Assembly (NCBI GenBank): GCA_965116695.1
Contig: OZ220706.1
Span: 2,604,001 to 2,668,000, forward strand
Origin: JAJDTT01 sp965116695
Lineage (GTDB): Bacteria > Acidobacteriota > UBA6911 > RPQK01 > JAJDTT01
Direction: 5' to 3'
DNA: 64,000 nucleotides
Shown here: in pieces, positions 25,128 to 34,593 of the stretch
Layout of the letters: every line of letters starts with the position of its first letter
How positions within the stretch are numbered: the first letter of the stretch is position 1
The notes under the pieces: generated by a model
Told to the model about the DNA's origin: nothing
Database searches by the model: none
Seen by the model: only the letters and a program-made list of their open reading frames with translations
Program-made: the position numbers and the translations under genes

Positions 25128-26308
25128 GGCGCCGCTTCCAGCAGTGAGCTGATCGGACGATATTGACCGTCACGACCGATTACGGTCAGAAAAACGGCAT
25201 CCGATCCTTGGTTGTCCCGGTCGCCGAAACGAAGCCGGAACCCGCCGAGGTTGATCATTCCAGCTTGGCGGAAACCGTCCAGAAAATGGGTGCGGGTGAC
25301 CTCACGCCCGCACTTCTTCAGGCCGGCAACGGCCAGGCGCCCGGCCAGATAGCCTTCGAAGGAGATGAACCCGGGAACCACGCCGGACGCGTAAGCGGAA
25401 AGGGCGCGATGGTAGTCACGGACGATGGGAAGCGATCTATCGGTCGGGAAGGGCACGACCTGGGTGACGTAGACACCGGCACCGGCGGAGCCGAGCTCTT
25501 TCGCCAACGCGTTGCTGCCGACGAACGAGATGTTCATGAATACGGCATGGAGGCCCGAAAACCGCGCCCAGGAAATGAACGTGGCGAGAGGTTTGTACGC
25601 GCCGATGAGAATCACGGCTCTGGGGTCTCCGTCGTTGATGTCCAGGAGAGCCATCTTTACCGCCAGGGTATTGCGAGGGTAGAGGCCGATGGCCACCGGC
25701 ATCATCTTCCGCCGATCGAGCGCGGCCCGAACTCCACGGTATCCGGCCCGGCCAAAGGAATCGTCCTGGAACAACACGGCGATCCGCTTGATCCCCATGT
25801 CCTCGGTCAACCTGGCCACCATTTCCTCGGTCTCCTGGTTGTAGGAGGCCCGAAGGTTGATGACGTTGTTCCACTCGGCGTCGCGCAGGAACTCGGCACC
25901 CGTGAAGGGGGCGATATAGGGCACTCTGGCGTCCGCGGCCACCGGTACGGACGCGCGTGATGTGGGTGTGCCGACGGCGCCGATGAGAGCGAAGACCTCT
26001 TGTTCCCTGATCAGAGCAAGGGTATTGGCGACGGCGGCCTCCGGTTCGTAGGCGTCGTCCAGCGACGTCAACTCCAACCGCCGGCCCTCGATTCCGCCCG
26101 CCCGGTTGGCCTCATGGAAGGCGGCCTGGATGCCGAGACGCATGCTGATACCCAACTCCTGGGCAGGACCGCTGAAAGCGGCGGACTGTCCGAAGAGAAT
26201 GCGCTCGTCGGAAACGCCGGGTTCCTGCGCCGGCGCCGGCAATGCTGTCAGCAACCAGGCGGCTGCCAAAACGAGCATGCCGCCCGGCCGGCGGGCGCAC
26301 CGATTCAT
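25124..26308 (-). CDS. Periplasmic ligand-binding protein, branched-chain amino acid type
   Basis: 394 residues with a signal peptide (MLVLAAAWLLTALPAPAQEP). It has the Peripla_BP_6/LivJ pattern: ILFGQSAAFSGPAQELGISM, AAFHEANRAGGIEGRRLEL, VFALIGAVGTPTSRASVPVA and IKRIAVLFQDDSFGRAGYRG. Such proteins normally feed ABC importers, but no permease or ATPase gene is present. Instead the gene overlaps both neighbours by four bases: the RsbW-like kinase upstream and the sensor kinase downstream. The sensible reading is that it is a sensory binding protein for the kinase rather than a transporter part. The ligand is unknown; amino acids, amides or aromatic acids are typical for the family. Confidence 0.9.
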   Translation of the reverse strand: MNRCARRPGGMLVLAAAWLLTALPAPAQEPGVSDERILFGQSAAFSGPAQELGISMRLGIQAAFHEANRAGGIEGRRLELTSLDDAYEPEAAVANTLALIREQEVFALIGAVGTPTSRASVPVAADARVPYIAPFTGAEFLRDAEWNNVINLRASYNQETEEMVARLTEDMGIKRIAVLFQDDSFGRAGYRGVRAALDRRKMMPVAIGLYPRNTLAVKMALLDINDGDPRAVILIGAYKPLATFISWARFSGLHAVFMNISFVGSNALAKELGSAGAGVYVTQVVPFPTDRSLPIVRDYHRALSAYASGVVPGFISFEGYLAGRLAVAGLKKCGREVTRTHFLDGFRQAGMINLGGFRLRFGDRDNQGSDAVFLTVIGRDGQYRPISSLLEAAP

Positions 26309-26724
26309 CGGACACGCTCCTTGACCAGAGTCACGTGGTTCCTGCCCCCTCGACGCCGGTAGCGCAAGTTGTCCACCAAGCTGCGTACGATATGGATCCC
26401 GAGCCCGCCGATGGAACGTTCCTCCAATTCCACGTCCAGGTCGGGCTCGGGAGCCTCGCTGGTCGGATCGAACGGATGGCCGTTGTCCACGATTTCGATG
26501 GTGAGGGACTCCCCTTCCGCAGTCAGCGTGATCTCGATCTTCTCAAGGTCCCTGGTCTTCCCGTGGGTCATGATGTTGAGTCCCAACTCTTCGATCACCA
26601 GGTTGATTTGAAAGATCGTGTCGGGCGGCCATTGTTCCGCGTCGCCGAACTGCTCCACGGCGGCCGTAATCACACTCAGTTCCTCAACTCTGGGGTCGAT
26701 TTCCAGGGACAGCTTTCGGCTCAA
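26305..26724 (-). CDS. RsbW-like anti-sigma/serine kinase ATP-binding protein
   Basis: 139 residues forming one HATPase_c_2 domain: VEQFGDAEQWPPDTIFQINL, VIEELGLNIMTHG (N box), IEIVDNGHPFDP (G1) and GGLGIHIVRSLVDNLRYRR (G2). RsbW/SpoIIAB-type proteins bind a sigma factor or another target and phosphorylate their STAS antagonist. The likely antagonist is encoded at 26892-27230, 167 bp upstream. It overlaps the binding-protein gene by ATGA. It is a close paralog of the protein at 36639-37058: same length, same MSRKLSL-type start and near-identical motif spacing. No sigma factor gene is in the window, so the target is unknown. Confidence 0.88.
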   Translation of the reverse strand: MSRKLSLEIDPRVEELSVITAAVEQFGDAEQWPPDTIFQINLVIEELGLNIMTHGKTRDLEKIEITLTAEGESLTIEIVDNGHPFDPTSEAPEPDLDVELEERSIGGLGIHIVRSLVDNLRYRRRGGRNHVTLVKERVR

Positions 26725-26891
26725 CGACGCCTCTCGCTCAGACTGAACCTCCTACAGGAGACGACGGGCGACTGCGCCTTTTCACCGACGCAATTTCCGT
26801 CCGCATTGAATACGGCTGATCATCGGGGGTGCCCCGACAGCGCGACGCGGCAGACTCGACCGGCATCCACTCCGGTCTCCACGATGAGATC

Positions 26892-27230
26892 CTATCCGCC
26901 ATGCTTGGCGACGGCTTCGGACCGGGAAGCATGAGTGGGGATGATTCTGCTGAAACCACTGATCTCAAACACCTCGTTGATGGTTTCGGTAAGCGAGCAC
27001 ACAACGAGCTTTCCACCTCGTCTCTGCAGCTTCTTGGCAATCATCAGAAAAGCTCGAAGACCGGCACTGCTGATGTAGGAAAGATCCTGCAAATCCATGA
27101 TCAGGAGACGGTCGTCCTCCCCGATTGCCGCATGGAGCGCCTCCTCGAACTCACGGGCATTGGTGCCGTCGACACGGCCCTCCGCTCGGGTGATCAAGAT
27201 CCCTCCTTCCCGCTCGGCGTGAACCTCCAT
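26892..27230 (-). CDS. STAS-domain anti-sigma factor antagonist
   Basis: 112 residues, a single STAS domain of the RsbV/SpoIIAA type. The predicted phospho-acceptor is Ser55 in LSYISSAGLRAFLMIAKKLQ. It probably cycles between a phosphorylated (inactive) and unphosphorylated form that releases the target of the RsbW-like protein encoded next. It is clearly paralogous to the protein at 38440-38778 (the same MEVHxEREGG start, SYISSAGLR, and the FEISGFxRIIPTHxxRSEA end). It lies 137 bp downstream of the outer-membrane barrel gene on the same strand and could be either its own transcript or the tail of that operon. Confidence 0.9.
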   Translation of the reverse strand: MEVHAEREGGILITRAEGRVDGTNAREFEEALHAAIGEDDRLLIMDLQDLSYISSAGLRAFLMIAKKLQRRGGKLVVCSLTETINEVFEISGFSRIIPTHASRSEAVAKHGG

Positions 27231-27366
27231 TACTCTGACTCCCGGATATTGTGACTCAATCCTTCCGACAAATTTCCGGCGATATTACCACCGGTGGACC
27301 ATCAAGCGAAACCACAACGGCTTCGAGGGGAGCGTCCGTATGTCGCAGACGGCGCTCCGGCGACCC

Positions 27367-28620
27367 TCAAAAATTGTATATCAAGTTCAACTCGACGAAG
27401 CTGTCGCGCCGAGTCAACCAGGTGAGATCCGCTTCCTGGATACCTCGCAGGGCGATCGCCTCAAAACGCAGGGACCACTGATCCGAGATGCGCCGGTTCA
27501 TTTCCAGAGTCAGCACCTGGCCGGAACTGTCGGCGTCTCGCAGAATGCTGCTGAGAATTTCGGTGCTCTGAACGTCGTTGAAGGCGATCCTCGCGGCCAG
27601 GAAAAAATCATTCTGGAAGATGTTGGTGGCAGATTGGCGCCGGCCGTCGTAGTTCCATTCGCTGAGCAGCGTCAGATCCACCGCCGAGCCCAGTACGGAA
27701 TAGAATGTGTACTCGCCGCCAAAGGTGGAAGCCGAGTAGTCCTCCTCCACGCCGAGGCGGTTTCGGGCGCCGGTTCGCCGAATCGACTCGAGCTTGAACA
27801 GCCAGGACCCGGCAGTGAGTTGGGCGTCCAGTCCGAACTGGCGAATCTGCTCGTACAACGGCGTCAAGACCGGTTCTCCGGCGCGATCCGGTTCCAGAAT
27901 CAGAAAGGGGTCTCGACTGGTGCCGTCGAATACGCTCATGCCCAGGTCGAGAGGCCCGAAACTGCGACTGTAGCGCCCGGCGACGTCCAGATGCCACTGC
28001 TTGGCGTCGCTCTCGTATGCGGCCGCGTCGGTGTCCACAACGAACGGGAAACGCAGACGCCCGAAGCGGCCCGGAAAGGTGCGGCCGCGGTGATAGGTCA
28101 GACCGAAGACTTCGGCCGTTCCCCAATCGCCGGAAAAGGTAAGGTGGGCCATGGGTTGGCCCAGCTTGGGCTCCTTGTAGGGGTGTTCCACCAAGTCGAT
28201 CTGGTTGACGATGTTGACCAGGTGGCGGGATTCGGTGACTCCCCAGAACACCCGGTCCACTCCCAGCCGAAGTTCCCACTCGCTGTTCGCGACGTCGCCG
28301 AACAGCAGAAGATAGGCTTCACGCAGATCGACGTGGGTTCGGCTCGGATCCCCGGCGTCGTAACGAAAAAACGGCGCCAGATTGAAGCTTCCACCTCCAT
28401 GGTCTTCGAAATAGAATTTGGGCTCGACGACCACACCGCTTGCATGTGAGCGCTGTGGAGCGTAAGCCGCACTTTGAGGATGCCACCGGCTCTCGAAGCT
28501 CACGCTCCCCGAAGCCTCGCGCCTGACGATCTCGGCCCGCAGTCCGCCAACCCAGACTGAGATGAGAAGCCCCGCAGTGCAGAACCGCGCGCACCGAAGG
28601 ACGAGACGGTGGGGCATCAA
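27367..28620 (-). CDS. Outer-membrane beta-barrel protein of the MMPL/LolA-like operon
   Basis: 417 residues with a signal peptide (LVLRCARFCTAGLLISVWVG). The mature sequence is a series of amphipathic strands with many Tyr, Trp and Phe girdle residues, ending in the outer-membrane signature FVELNLIYNF. It resembles DUF1302-like or porin-type proteins that travel with MMPL exporters and LolA-like proteins. Its ATG overlaps the LolA-like gene stop (ATGA). I infer that it receives or anchors the exported lipid in the outer membrane. The family has no established biochemical role, so this rests on operon position and fold features. Confidence 0.78.
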   Translation of the reverse strand: MMPHRLVLRCARFCTAGLLISVWVGGLRAEIVRREASGSVSFESRWHPQSAAYAPQRSHASGVVVEPKFYFEDHGGGSFNLAPFFRYDAGDPSRTHVDLREAYLLLFGDVANSEWELRLGVDRVFWGVTESRHLVNIVNQIDLVEHPYKEPKLGQPMAHLTFSGDWGTAEVFGLTYHRGRTFPGRFGRLRFPFVVDTDAAAYESDAKQWHLDVAGRYSRSFGPLDLGMSVFDGTSRDPFLILEPDRAGEPVLTPLYEQIRQFGLDAQLTAGSWLFKLESIRRTGARNRLGVEEDYSASTFGGEYTFYSVLGSAVDLTLLSEWNYDGRRQSATNIFQNDFFLAARIAFNDVQSTEILSSILRDADSSGQVLTLEMNRRISDQWSLRFEAIALRGIQEADLTWLTRRDSFVELNLIYNF

Positions 28621-29441
28621 CGGACCCGCTGCAGCCCGGTGCGGGTGAAGTCGCGATCGTTGAGCTGGGTCCGGAATTCATACTCCGTCCATGTCAGAAC
28701 GGTGCTTTTCCCGGTGAGATGATTCACCATCGTCATCTCGCCGGCCTGCCAGTAGCGATCCAGGTACTGCTGGTAGTTCCCCAAGGTGAGGGTCTTCAGG
28801 TGCGAATCCTTGCGGTCGTAGTATTCCACCTTCCAAACGCGAATCTCGTCTTTGTCCTGCCAGACCAACTGCCGGCGGTAACCCGATTTCTTGTCCACCG
28901 GGATCCGCTCGGTGACGGTGCACGTCAACTCGCCGCAAGGCTCGTCACGCAGGTATCGATAGCTGAATCTCTCCACTTCCTGCGTGCTCATGTCCTCGTA
29001 TGCGAACTCACTGCCCATGAAGGAGCCGGAACGGTTCGACGAACTGATCCGTTTGACCCGCTTCAGCGCCGGGAGATAAAGCCACTGGTCGTCCGCCTTG
29101 TCGCGATGGGAATGGATCAGGAAAGCCGTTCCCTTGACGTCGCGCGGCTCATCGAAGACGAACATGCTCTTGTCTCCGTCTCCGGGCACTTCGAGCACCC
29201 TGACCCGGAGTTGGCGCCGACTCTCCCTCCCCTGCTTGTTCCGCAATAACATGGTCTGCCGAGCCGAAAAATTGCCGAACCCGTCTCCGCGATCCCGGGC
29301 TTCAAGCGCGATCTTCCGCCCGATTTCTTCGGGGGAAGCGTCGTCGGAACGGGCAAACGCCGACGAACCCAGACAGGCCATGACGGCGACGGCAGAAACC
29401 ACCTGCGCGAGTGGAGACCGGGCGGGAATAGAGTGAATCAT
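28617..29441 (-). CDS. LolA-like outer membrane lipoprotein-sorting protein
   Basis: 274 residues with a signal peptide (LAQVVSAVAVMACLGSSAFA). The body matches the LolA-like proteins annotated as outer membrane lipoprotein-sorting protein: DRGDGFGNFSARQTMLLRNK, FDEPRDVKGTAFLIHSH, DDQWLYLPALKRVKRISSSN, GSFMGSEFAYEDM. These have a half-barrel for hydrophobic cargo and are commonly encoded next to MMPL/RND exporters. Start and stop overlap the neighbours by four bases on both sides. The likely job is to carry a lipid or lipidated product across the periplasm from the MMPL exporter to the outer membrane. Cargo is not known. Confidence 0.88.
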   Translation of the reverse strand: MIHSIPARSPLAQVVSAVAVMACLGSSAFARSDDASPEEIGRKIALEARDRGDGFGNFSARQTMLLRNKQGRESRRQLRVRVLEVPGDGDKSMFVFDEPRDVKGTAFLIHSHRDKADDQWLYLPALKRVKRISSSNRSGSFMGSEFAYEDMSTQEVERFSYRYLRDEPCGELTCTVTERIPVDKKSGYRRQLVWQDKDEIRVWKVEYYDRKDSHLKTLTLGNYQQYLDRYWQAGEMTMVNHLTGKSTVLTWTEYEFRTQLNDRDFTRTGLQRVR

Positions 29442-31741
29442 GATTTTCTCCGATCAAGGGCCATCAACAGAATCGGCAGCAGGAAGAAATCGGCGAGCAG
29501 CGCGAACACTATGGTGATCGTGACCATGAGTCCGAGCGACCGGCTGACTTCGAATCCCGATGAAGCGAACACCAGGAAGCCGGCCGACAAGACCGCAGTC
29601 GTGGTCCACAGAGCCTTTCCGACGGTGTTGAAGGTGGAACGCACGGCCGCGGCCGCATCCAGGCCCTTCCGGCGCCCCTTCAGGTACTTGCTCAGGAAAT
29701 GAATCGTGTCGTCTACGACGATACCGAACGCGATCGCAGTCATCACGGAACCAGCCAGACCCAGATTGCCCACCAGGTAGCCCCACAGTCCGAAGCTCAT
29801 GGCTGCGGGAATGAAATTGGGAATCAGACTGATGAGTCCATGGCGCACGCTCCGGAATACCAGGATCAGAATGAACGAGACGATGGCCATGGCAATGATC
29901 GTCCCCCGCAGCATGCTCTCGATATTCCGAAGCGAGAGGTGGGCGAAGACCACGCTGAGGCCCGTGGCCGGGACCAATCGATCGGGCATGTGGGTGCGAA
30001 GCCAATCTTGCGCGCGAGCGTCCAACTCGCGCAGGCCCCGTGACGACGAGTCATTGACCGTCACCGTCATGCGGGTTTCAGACTTGGCAATGTCGATCCG
30101 GTTGTTCAGGTCATTGCCGAACGGAAGCGACAGCTCGTAAACCAACAGGTATTGCGCCGCGAGTTCGGGATCGTTCGGCAATCGATAGAAACCGGGATCG
30201 TCGCCGTGCATGTTCTTGTTCAGGCGTTTCATGATGTCCGGAAACGCCTGGACATGGGTCACTTCGGGTTGGGTGCGGTACCATTCGGCAAATTTGTCGA
30301 CGGCAGCCAGGTATTCGGGATCGGTGATGCCGCCTTCCCGACCCGCCTTCAGCGAATACTCCAGCGTATCCAATCCGGTCAGGTTTTCGATGACGAAATC
30401 CGTGTCCCGTCGGAACTGGTAACGCTCGTCGAAATATTTGGGCCAATTGTCGCTCAACTGATTGCGGGGGATGCCCAGGATGAGGCCGATGGCCAAAAGC
30501 GGAACGATCCAGAGCAGTAATTTGCGCTTTGCCACGACAAAGGCGCTGAAGCGTTCGAAGAATAGAGTCTTTTCGGGACGAAGCAGGCGTGCGCGCAACG
30601 GCAGGATCGAAAGCACCGCGGGCAGAAGCAGCATGGAATAGACGAAAGCACAGGAAACACCAAAGGCCACCAGATTGCCCAGGACCCGAAACGGGGGCGA
30701 ATCCGAGGCGTTCAGGCTGAGAAAGCCGATCACCGTCGTGAGAGTCGTCAGAAAGACCGGATAGGCGTTGGTCCGCACGGATGCCGCGATCGCGGCGTTC
30801 CTGCTCAGACCGCGGCCCATGCCCAACAAGGTACTTGTGACGATGTGAATTGAATCCGCGACGGCGACCGCCATCACGATGATGGGCACGCCGGCATTGG
30901 TCGGACTCATCACCGTGCCGAGCCAACCGGCGAGCCCCATTGTCGTGTTGACGATGAACACCAGCAGAATCGAGATGGACAGGGTGGCGAGGAACGAGCG
31001 CAGGAGAATGGCGGCGGAGGCCGCGATGACGAGAAAAACGATCGGAACCAGGAACTGCAGATCGTCCCGTGTGGCTTCGGCGAACGCGCGGTGCATGACG
31101 ACATCGCCGGTCAGGTAATAGGCGATTCCGGGGTGGCTTTCGCGAGCTTGGGCCAGAGCGGCATTGAGATAGTCGGTGATCTCCATGACTGCCGCGTCCG
31201 GATCGTCCGGCAGGACGAAATTGATCGTCAAGCCGCCTACGCCACCGTCGCTGGAGATCAGGCGCCCGGCGATCTCGGGAGCGGTCAGGGCGATTGTCCG
31301 GATTCGCGCCAGGCCGGCATCGTCCAGAGACTGTGCGTCATCGACCAGCGGCTCGACCACCAGATCGTCTTCGACCGCTTCGCTGTGGGAATAGTTGGTG
31401 AGGGAATCGACCCGTGTGGAATAGGGGGCGCCCCAGGCGGCTTCGGTCAGTTCCTCGATCGCCCCCAACGTCTCGCGCGTGAAGACGGAACCCTCCCCAG
31501 GCGCAATGGCGATCAATGCCCTGTTCGACGCGGAATACGTGTTCTCCAAGGCATCGAATGCCGCGAGTTGGGGATTGTCTTCGTCGAACAGAATGCGGTA
31601 GTCGTTCGTGGTGGTGATGTACGGAGCGCCTGCCGTCATGACCAGCATGATGACCGTGGAGACCACGGACACCGTCCACCGGCGGTTCAGGACGGCAGTA
31701 ATGTAGCGGTCCAAGACGGGCGACGTCATTCCTTCCTTCAC
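29438..31741 (-). CDS. MMPL/RND superfamily lipid exporter
   Basis: 767 residues with two repeats of a membrane helix, a large periplasmic loop and five further helices, as in MMPL/SSD-type exporters. Sequence landmarks: VPIIVMAVAVADSIHIVTST in the first half and SVMTAIAFGIVVDDTIHFLS in the second, the latter with the Asp pair used for proton relay. Relatives export hopanoids, carotenoids, fatty acyl or other lipids in the COG1033 class. ATG at 31741 overlaps the MpaB-type gene stop (ATGA); Met5 is an alternative start. It is followed by the coupled LolA-like and barrel genes. Proximity to hpnCDE suggests an isoprenoid cargo; this is inference. Confidence 0.9.
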   Translation of the reverse strand: MKEGMTSPVLDRYITAVLNRRWTVSVVSTVIMLVMTAGAPYITTTNDYRILFDEDNPQLAAFDALENTYSASNRALIAIAPGEGSVFTRETLGAIEELTEAAWGAPYSTRVDSLTNYSHSEAVEDDLVVEPLVDDAQSLDDAGLARIRTIALTAPEIAGRLISSDGGVGGLTINFVLPDDPDAAVMEITDYLNAALAQARESHPGIAYYLTGDVVMHRAFAEATRDDLQFLVPIVFLVIAASAAILLRSFLATLSISILLVFIVNTTMGLAGWLGTVMSPTNAGVPIIVMAVAVADSIHIVTSTLLGMGRGLSRNAAIAASVRTNAYPVFLTTLTTVIGFLSLNASDSPPFRVLGNLVAFGVSCAFVYSMLLLPAVLSILPLRARLLRPEKTLFFERFSAFVVAKRKLLLWIVPLLAIGLILGIPRNQLSDNWPKYFDERYQFRRDTDFVIENLTGLDTLEYSLKAGREGGITDPEYLAAVDKFAEWYRTQPEVTHVQAFPDIMKRLNKNMHGDDPGFYRLPNDPELAAQYLLVYELSLPFGNDLNNRIDIAKSETRMTVTVNDSSSRGLRELDARAQDWLRTHMPDRLVPATGLSVVFAHLSLRNIESMLRGTIIAMAIVSFILILVFRSVRHGLISLIPNFIPAAMSFGLWGYLVGNLGLAGSVMTAIAFGIVVDDTIHFLSKYLKGRRKGLDAAAAVRSTFNTVGKALWTTTAVLSAGFLVFASSGFEVSRSLGLMVTITIVFALLADFFLLPILLMALDRRKS

Positions 31742-32910
31742 CAGGGACTCGATTTCGTTGCCCGAACATGGTCGGGCATCCGGTAACTCATCGCGCCCAA
31801 CACGGCCTCATCGTAGACCGAGATTTCGAGCATCTGGCAAAAGTTCTCCGACCGGATCAACTGCTGGCTCTTGAGCAGATGTTGAAAACGTTGTTTCAAC
31901 CGGTACGCGAACAGCACGCCCAAGGTATTCGTCTTTGGAAACTGCAACTGGTCGGCAAGCCTGTTGCCGATCAGGGAGCGGGACAGTCGATAGGCCAGAT
32001 CTTTCACGGCGACCTGTTCTTTCGGGTCTTCGATCCCCGCGGTCAGGGGAATCGCCTCCACCAGCGCATTGGCCATGGTCGCCGAATCACTGTCCGGAGT
32101 CGGCTCGCACATGTGGGCTACATCGAATATTTCTCGCGCGTGCTCTTCACTGGAAAAGAGGATGGACTCGGGCACGCCCATGACGTAGCCGGCGTATCGC
32201 CAGACATGAAGCACGCTCTCTCTCTCTTCCTTGGAATACTGGGCCCCCACGGAAACCGAATGCTGCAGCAGGCGCATGGAAAAAACGGTGGTGGCGAAAC
32301 CCAGGTGCGCCGCGCTGATCGGCGTGCCCCACGCATCGGCATCCCAAGCGTCGGAATTCGCCAGCAGGTGCCTCACACGGGCGTGAACGAAGCGAAGGCG
32401 CATGGAGAGCTTCCAACCATCACCGTCCCTCCGCAGACCTCCGGGGAAAAACACCTCCAGCAGATGGCGATTGTTCTGCATCAGGCGCCTTCTCGCGGTC
32501 ATGGGGTTCAAGACGCGTCCCGTCGTCGCGAAAGACTTGGCGATCAACGTTGCAAACCCCTCGATCAGGACGCCCGTAACAAAGGCGACGAGGATTTTCG
32601 TCGTATTCAGGTGAAAAGCCCGGACGCCGGGTCGAAAGGCTTCGTAGTCGAACCAGGGAGGATCTTCAAGGTTCTCGAAGAAACCGCGCAGCGCCTGAGG
32701 CGCGGCGCGAAGACCCTCTTCGTCCTGGTCGATCCCGGCCTTGACAAATCGATGCAACTCGTGGGCCGGCAACGAGGAGACCTCCTCCATCACCGGGTCC
32801 AGCGGAGGGTCGCCGAGGGTTGTGTGCCGGATATAGCTGTCGGCAAGCGCTTTGTCGTAGCGTCGGGCTTTCCGGTAGCCCTCGACATACGCCGACGGGG
32901 ATTGCAGCAT
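31738..32910 (-). CDS. MpaB/DUF2236 family oxygenase-like protein
   Basis: 390 residues, mainly helical, no signal peptide. It matches the oxygenase MpaB family (DUF2236): RFVHARVRHLL, AWGTPISAAHLGFATTVFSM, LHVWRYAGYVMGVPESIL and the helix around ATTGRVLNPMTARRRL. Relatives include MpaB-type oxygenases and latex-clearing protein (Lcp), a b-type heme dioxygenase that cleaves polyisoprene. It is first in a tightly overlapping set with an MMPL exporter, a LolA-like protein and an outer-membrane barrel, and lies 393 bp downstream of hpnE. A role in oxidising a squalene-type isoprenoid before export is attractive but unproven. The heme ligands were not assigned. Confidence 0.82.
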   Translation of the reverse strand: MLQSPSAYVEGYRKARRYDKALADSYIRHTTLGDPPLDPVMEEVSSLPAHELHRFVKAGIDQDEEGLRAAPQALRGFFENLEDPPWFDYEAFRPGVRAFHLNTTKILVAFVTGVLIEGFATLIAKSFATTGRVLNPMTARRRLMQNNRHLLEVFFPGGLRRDGDGWKLSMRLRFVHARVRHLLANSDAWDADAWGTPISAAHLGFATTVFSMRLLQHSVSVGAQYSKEERESVLHVWRYAGYVMGVPESILFSSEEHAREIFDVAHMCEPTPDSDSATMANALVEAIPLTAGIEDPKEQVAVKDLAYRLSRSLIGNRLADQLQFPKTNTLGVLFAYRLKQRFQHLLKSQQLIRSENFCQMLEISVYDEAVLGAMSYRMPDHVRATKSSPW

Positions 32911-33303
32911 TCGTCGATCTCCTGACAGCCTGCCCCACTGACGGTCAGCGGTGGATCTTCAGGACTCTCCCTCCGGAGAACTGCGCCGGGACAAGGATGT
33001 CACGATTCGACCGCGAACCTCCAGGCCTGATCAATGCGCCGCGAGTGCCGGTCAGTCTCGCGCAACCTGGCCGAAAGTGCCCGCCGTGCAGAGTTTAAGC
33101 CTCGATCCAATCCGCTGATTCCGAGCGGCAAGGAATGATAGCACATGGTAGCGACTCCAAATCTCCGGGAACGCGGCTGCCTGATCGTGATTTCCGGCCG
33201 GAAAACAGCCCGAACGGCGGCTCCAGGACTCATTCACGATTTGCGGATTTGCGTTCCGGGCATTGATCCACTGCCCGGGAATCCGTTCGGACCCATGAAC
33301 CCG
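32911..33303. other. Non-coding spacer between hpnE and the MpaB-type gene
   Basis: About 390 bp without a convincing gene. Short frames in it have no ribosome site or recognisable protein. It presumably carries the terminator region of hpnCDE and the promoter for the MpaB-MMPL-LolA-barrel set, but I could not identify a clear -35/-10 pair, hairpin with a T-run, or repeat. Confidence 0.5.
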
Positions 33304-34581
33304 CTATTTCCGCGCGCCGCCTGACGGTCCGGACCCGGCTATGGCGCGCGCCGCCATCTGACCGGACCGAACGGCGCTCTCGATGGTTGCCGGCAGACCC
33401 GTATCGATCCAATCCCCCGCCAGAAACAGGTTGGCGAACTCGCTCCTGGTCTGGGGACGACGCTTCACCTGGCCGGGCGTCTGCGCAAACGTGGCGCGCT
33501 TTTCCTTGACCACGCGACAGGGCGGCATCCTCTCCCGTTCCTGGCCCAGCGCCGCCGCAACGTCGCCCCAACTCCGGCGGGCGATGATCTCCGCCGGCTC
33601 GCCTGCCAGTGGGTCCGCGGCGCTGACGGTGACGGAAGCGACGTCGCCACGAACGAAGAGCCACTGCGCGGTTCCCCCGATCAGTCCGAGGAGAGGAAGC
33701 TCCGGCGGCATTCCGGCCGGTTCGGACAACCGGAAATGAGCGTTGACGATAGCGTGGGTTTCGCCGGGGACGGACAACCCCGGCACCAGCTCCGCCGCAG
33801 CCGGCGGAGGAACAGCCAGTACCACGGCCCCGCCGTCTCGCAAGCGAACTCTCTCGGAGCCGAAGTCCAGACCGGCAGCGCGGCGGCTCGTGTAGCTGAT
33901 CCTGCGCAAGCGGCGGCCGAACCGAACCGTTGCTCCCCGTTGGCGCAGAAATCTCAGCGCCGGGTCCACGAATGCGGCGGAGAGTCCCGTCTTGGCGATC
34001 CGCGGCCGGCAGGCCGCCTCTCCCTGGGCGAACGTCTCGCGCAACACGGACCACAAGAGGCGCGCCGCACCGGATCGAGCCGGTGTATTCAATGCGCCGA
34101 CCGCCAGCGGCTTCCAGAATCTCTCGAACAGAACGCCGGTTCCTCCGACGCAGTCGGACACCGTCGCATCGGCGCCGGCCGTGACGAACCGCAGCGCCGA
34201 CAGGTAATGCCAGACCCTTGTGTCCGGCACCCGCCTCCCGGCGTTCAGAATCCACCATGGGACTCGCCCGGCATTCGGCCGCAGCAGCCACCGCTGGCCC
34301 GTGCGCAAATCCAGGAAGGGAAAGCAGGCAATAGCCGGGCCGATCAGGGAGTCGGCGGCCTCGATGTCTGCCAGGTAGCGCATTGCGGCGTGGTTGCCGC
34401 TCAGCAGCAGATGGTTGCCGTTGTCTATCGTCCGATCGAGCTTGGCGTCAGCGAATGAGCGGCAGCGGCCTCCCGCATGCCCCCCTGCTTCGTAGAGCGT
34501 CACGTCCCGGCCCCGCCGTACCAGCGACACCGCGGTGGCGAGACCCGCCAAGCCGGCTCCGATGACGTGGGTTCGTGGCAC
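33304..34581 (-). CDS. hpnE: Hydroxysqualene dehydroxylase HpnE
   Basis: 425 residues, an FAD-dependent amine-oxidase-type protein. The N-terminus has the dinucleotide motif THVIGAGLAGLATAVSL, then LYEAGGHAGGRCRSFADAKL and IDNGNHLLLSGN, which are typical of HpnE. The C-terminus has LFLAGDWIDTGLPATIESAV, the second FAD-binding motif. HpnE reduces hydroxysqualene to squalene as the last step of the HpnCDE route. It is 12 bp downstream of hpnD, the third gene of the set. The substrate assignment is strong because the other two genes of the pathway are adjacent. No squalene-hopene cyclase lies in the window. Confidence 0.93.
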   Translation of the reverse strand: MPRTHVIGAGLAGLATAVSLVRRGRDVTLYEAGGHAGGRCRSFADAKLDRTIDNGNHLLLSGNHAAMRYLADIEAADSLIGPAIACFPFLDLRTGQRWLLRPNAGRVPWWILNAGRRVPDTRVWHYLSALRFVTAGADATVSDCVGGTGVLFERFWKPLAVGALNTPARSGAARLLWSVLRETFAQGEAACRPRIAKTGLSAAFVDPALRFLRQRGATVRFGRRLRRISYTSRRAAGLDFGSERVRLRDGGAVVLAVPPPAAAELVPGLSVPGETHAIVNAHFRLSEPAGMPPELPLLGLIGGTAQWLFVRGDVASVTVSAADPLAGEPAEIIARRSWGDVAAALGQERERMPPCRVVKEKRATFAQTPGQVKRRPQTRSEFANLFLAGDWIDTGLPATIESAVRSGQMAARAIAGSGPSGGARK

Positions 34582-34593
34582 CGTGAACCTCCG

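Noticed and set aside
22938..26308. Binding protein gene as part of an amino-acid ABC importer
   Set aside because: No permease or ATPase genes are nearby; both gene overlaps are with signalling genes.
29438..31741. MMPL exporter as the hopanoid transporter HpnN
   Set aside because: Shorter than HpnN, paired with LolA-like and barrel genes as in the general COG1033 exporter group, and no hopanoid cyclase is nearby; the specific name is not supported.
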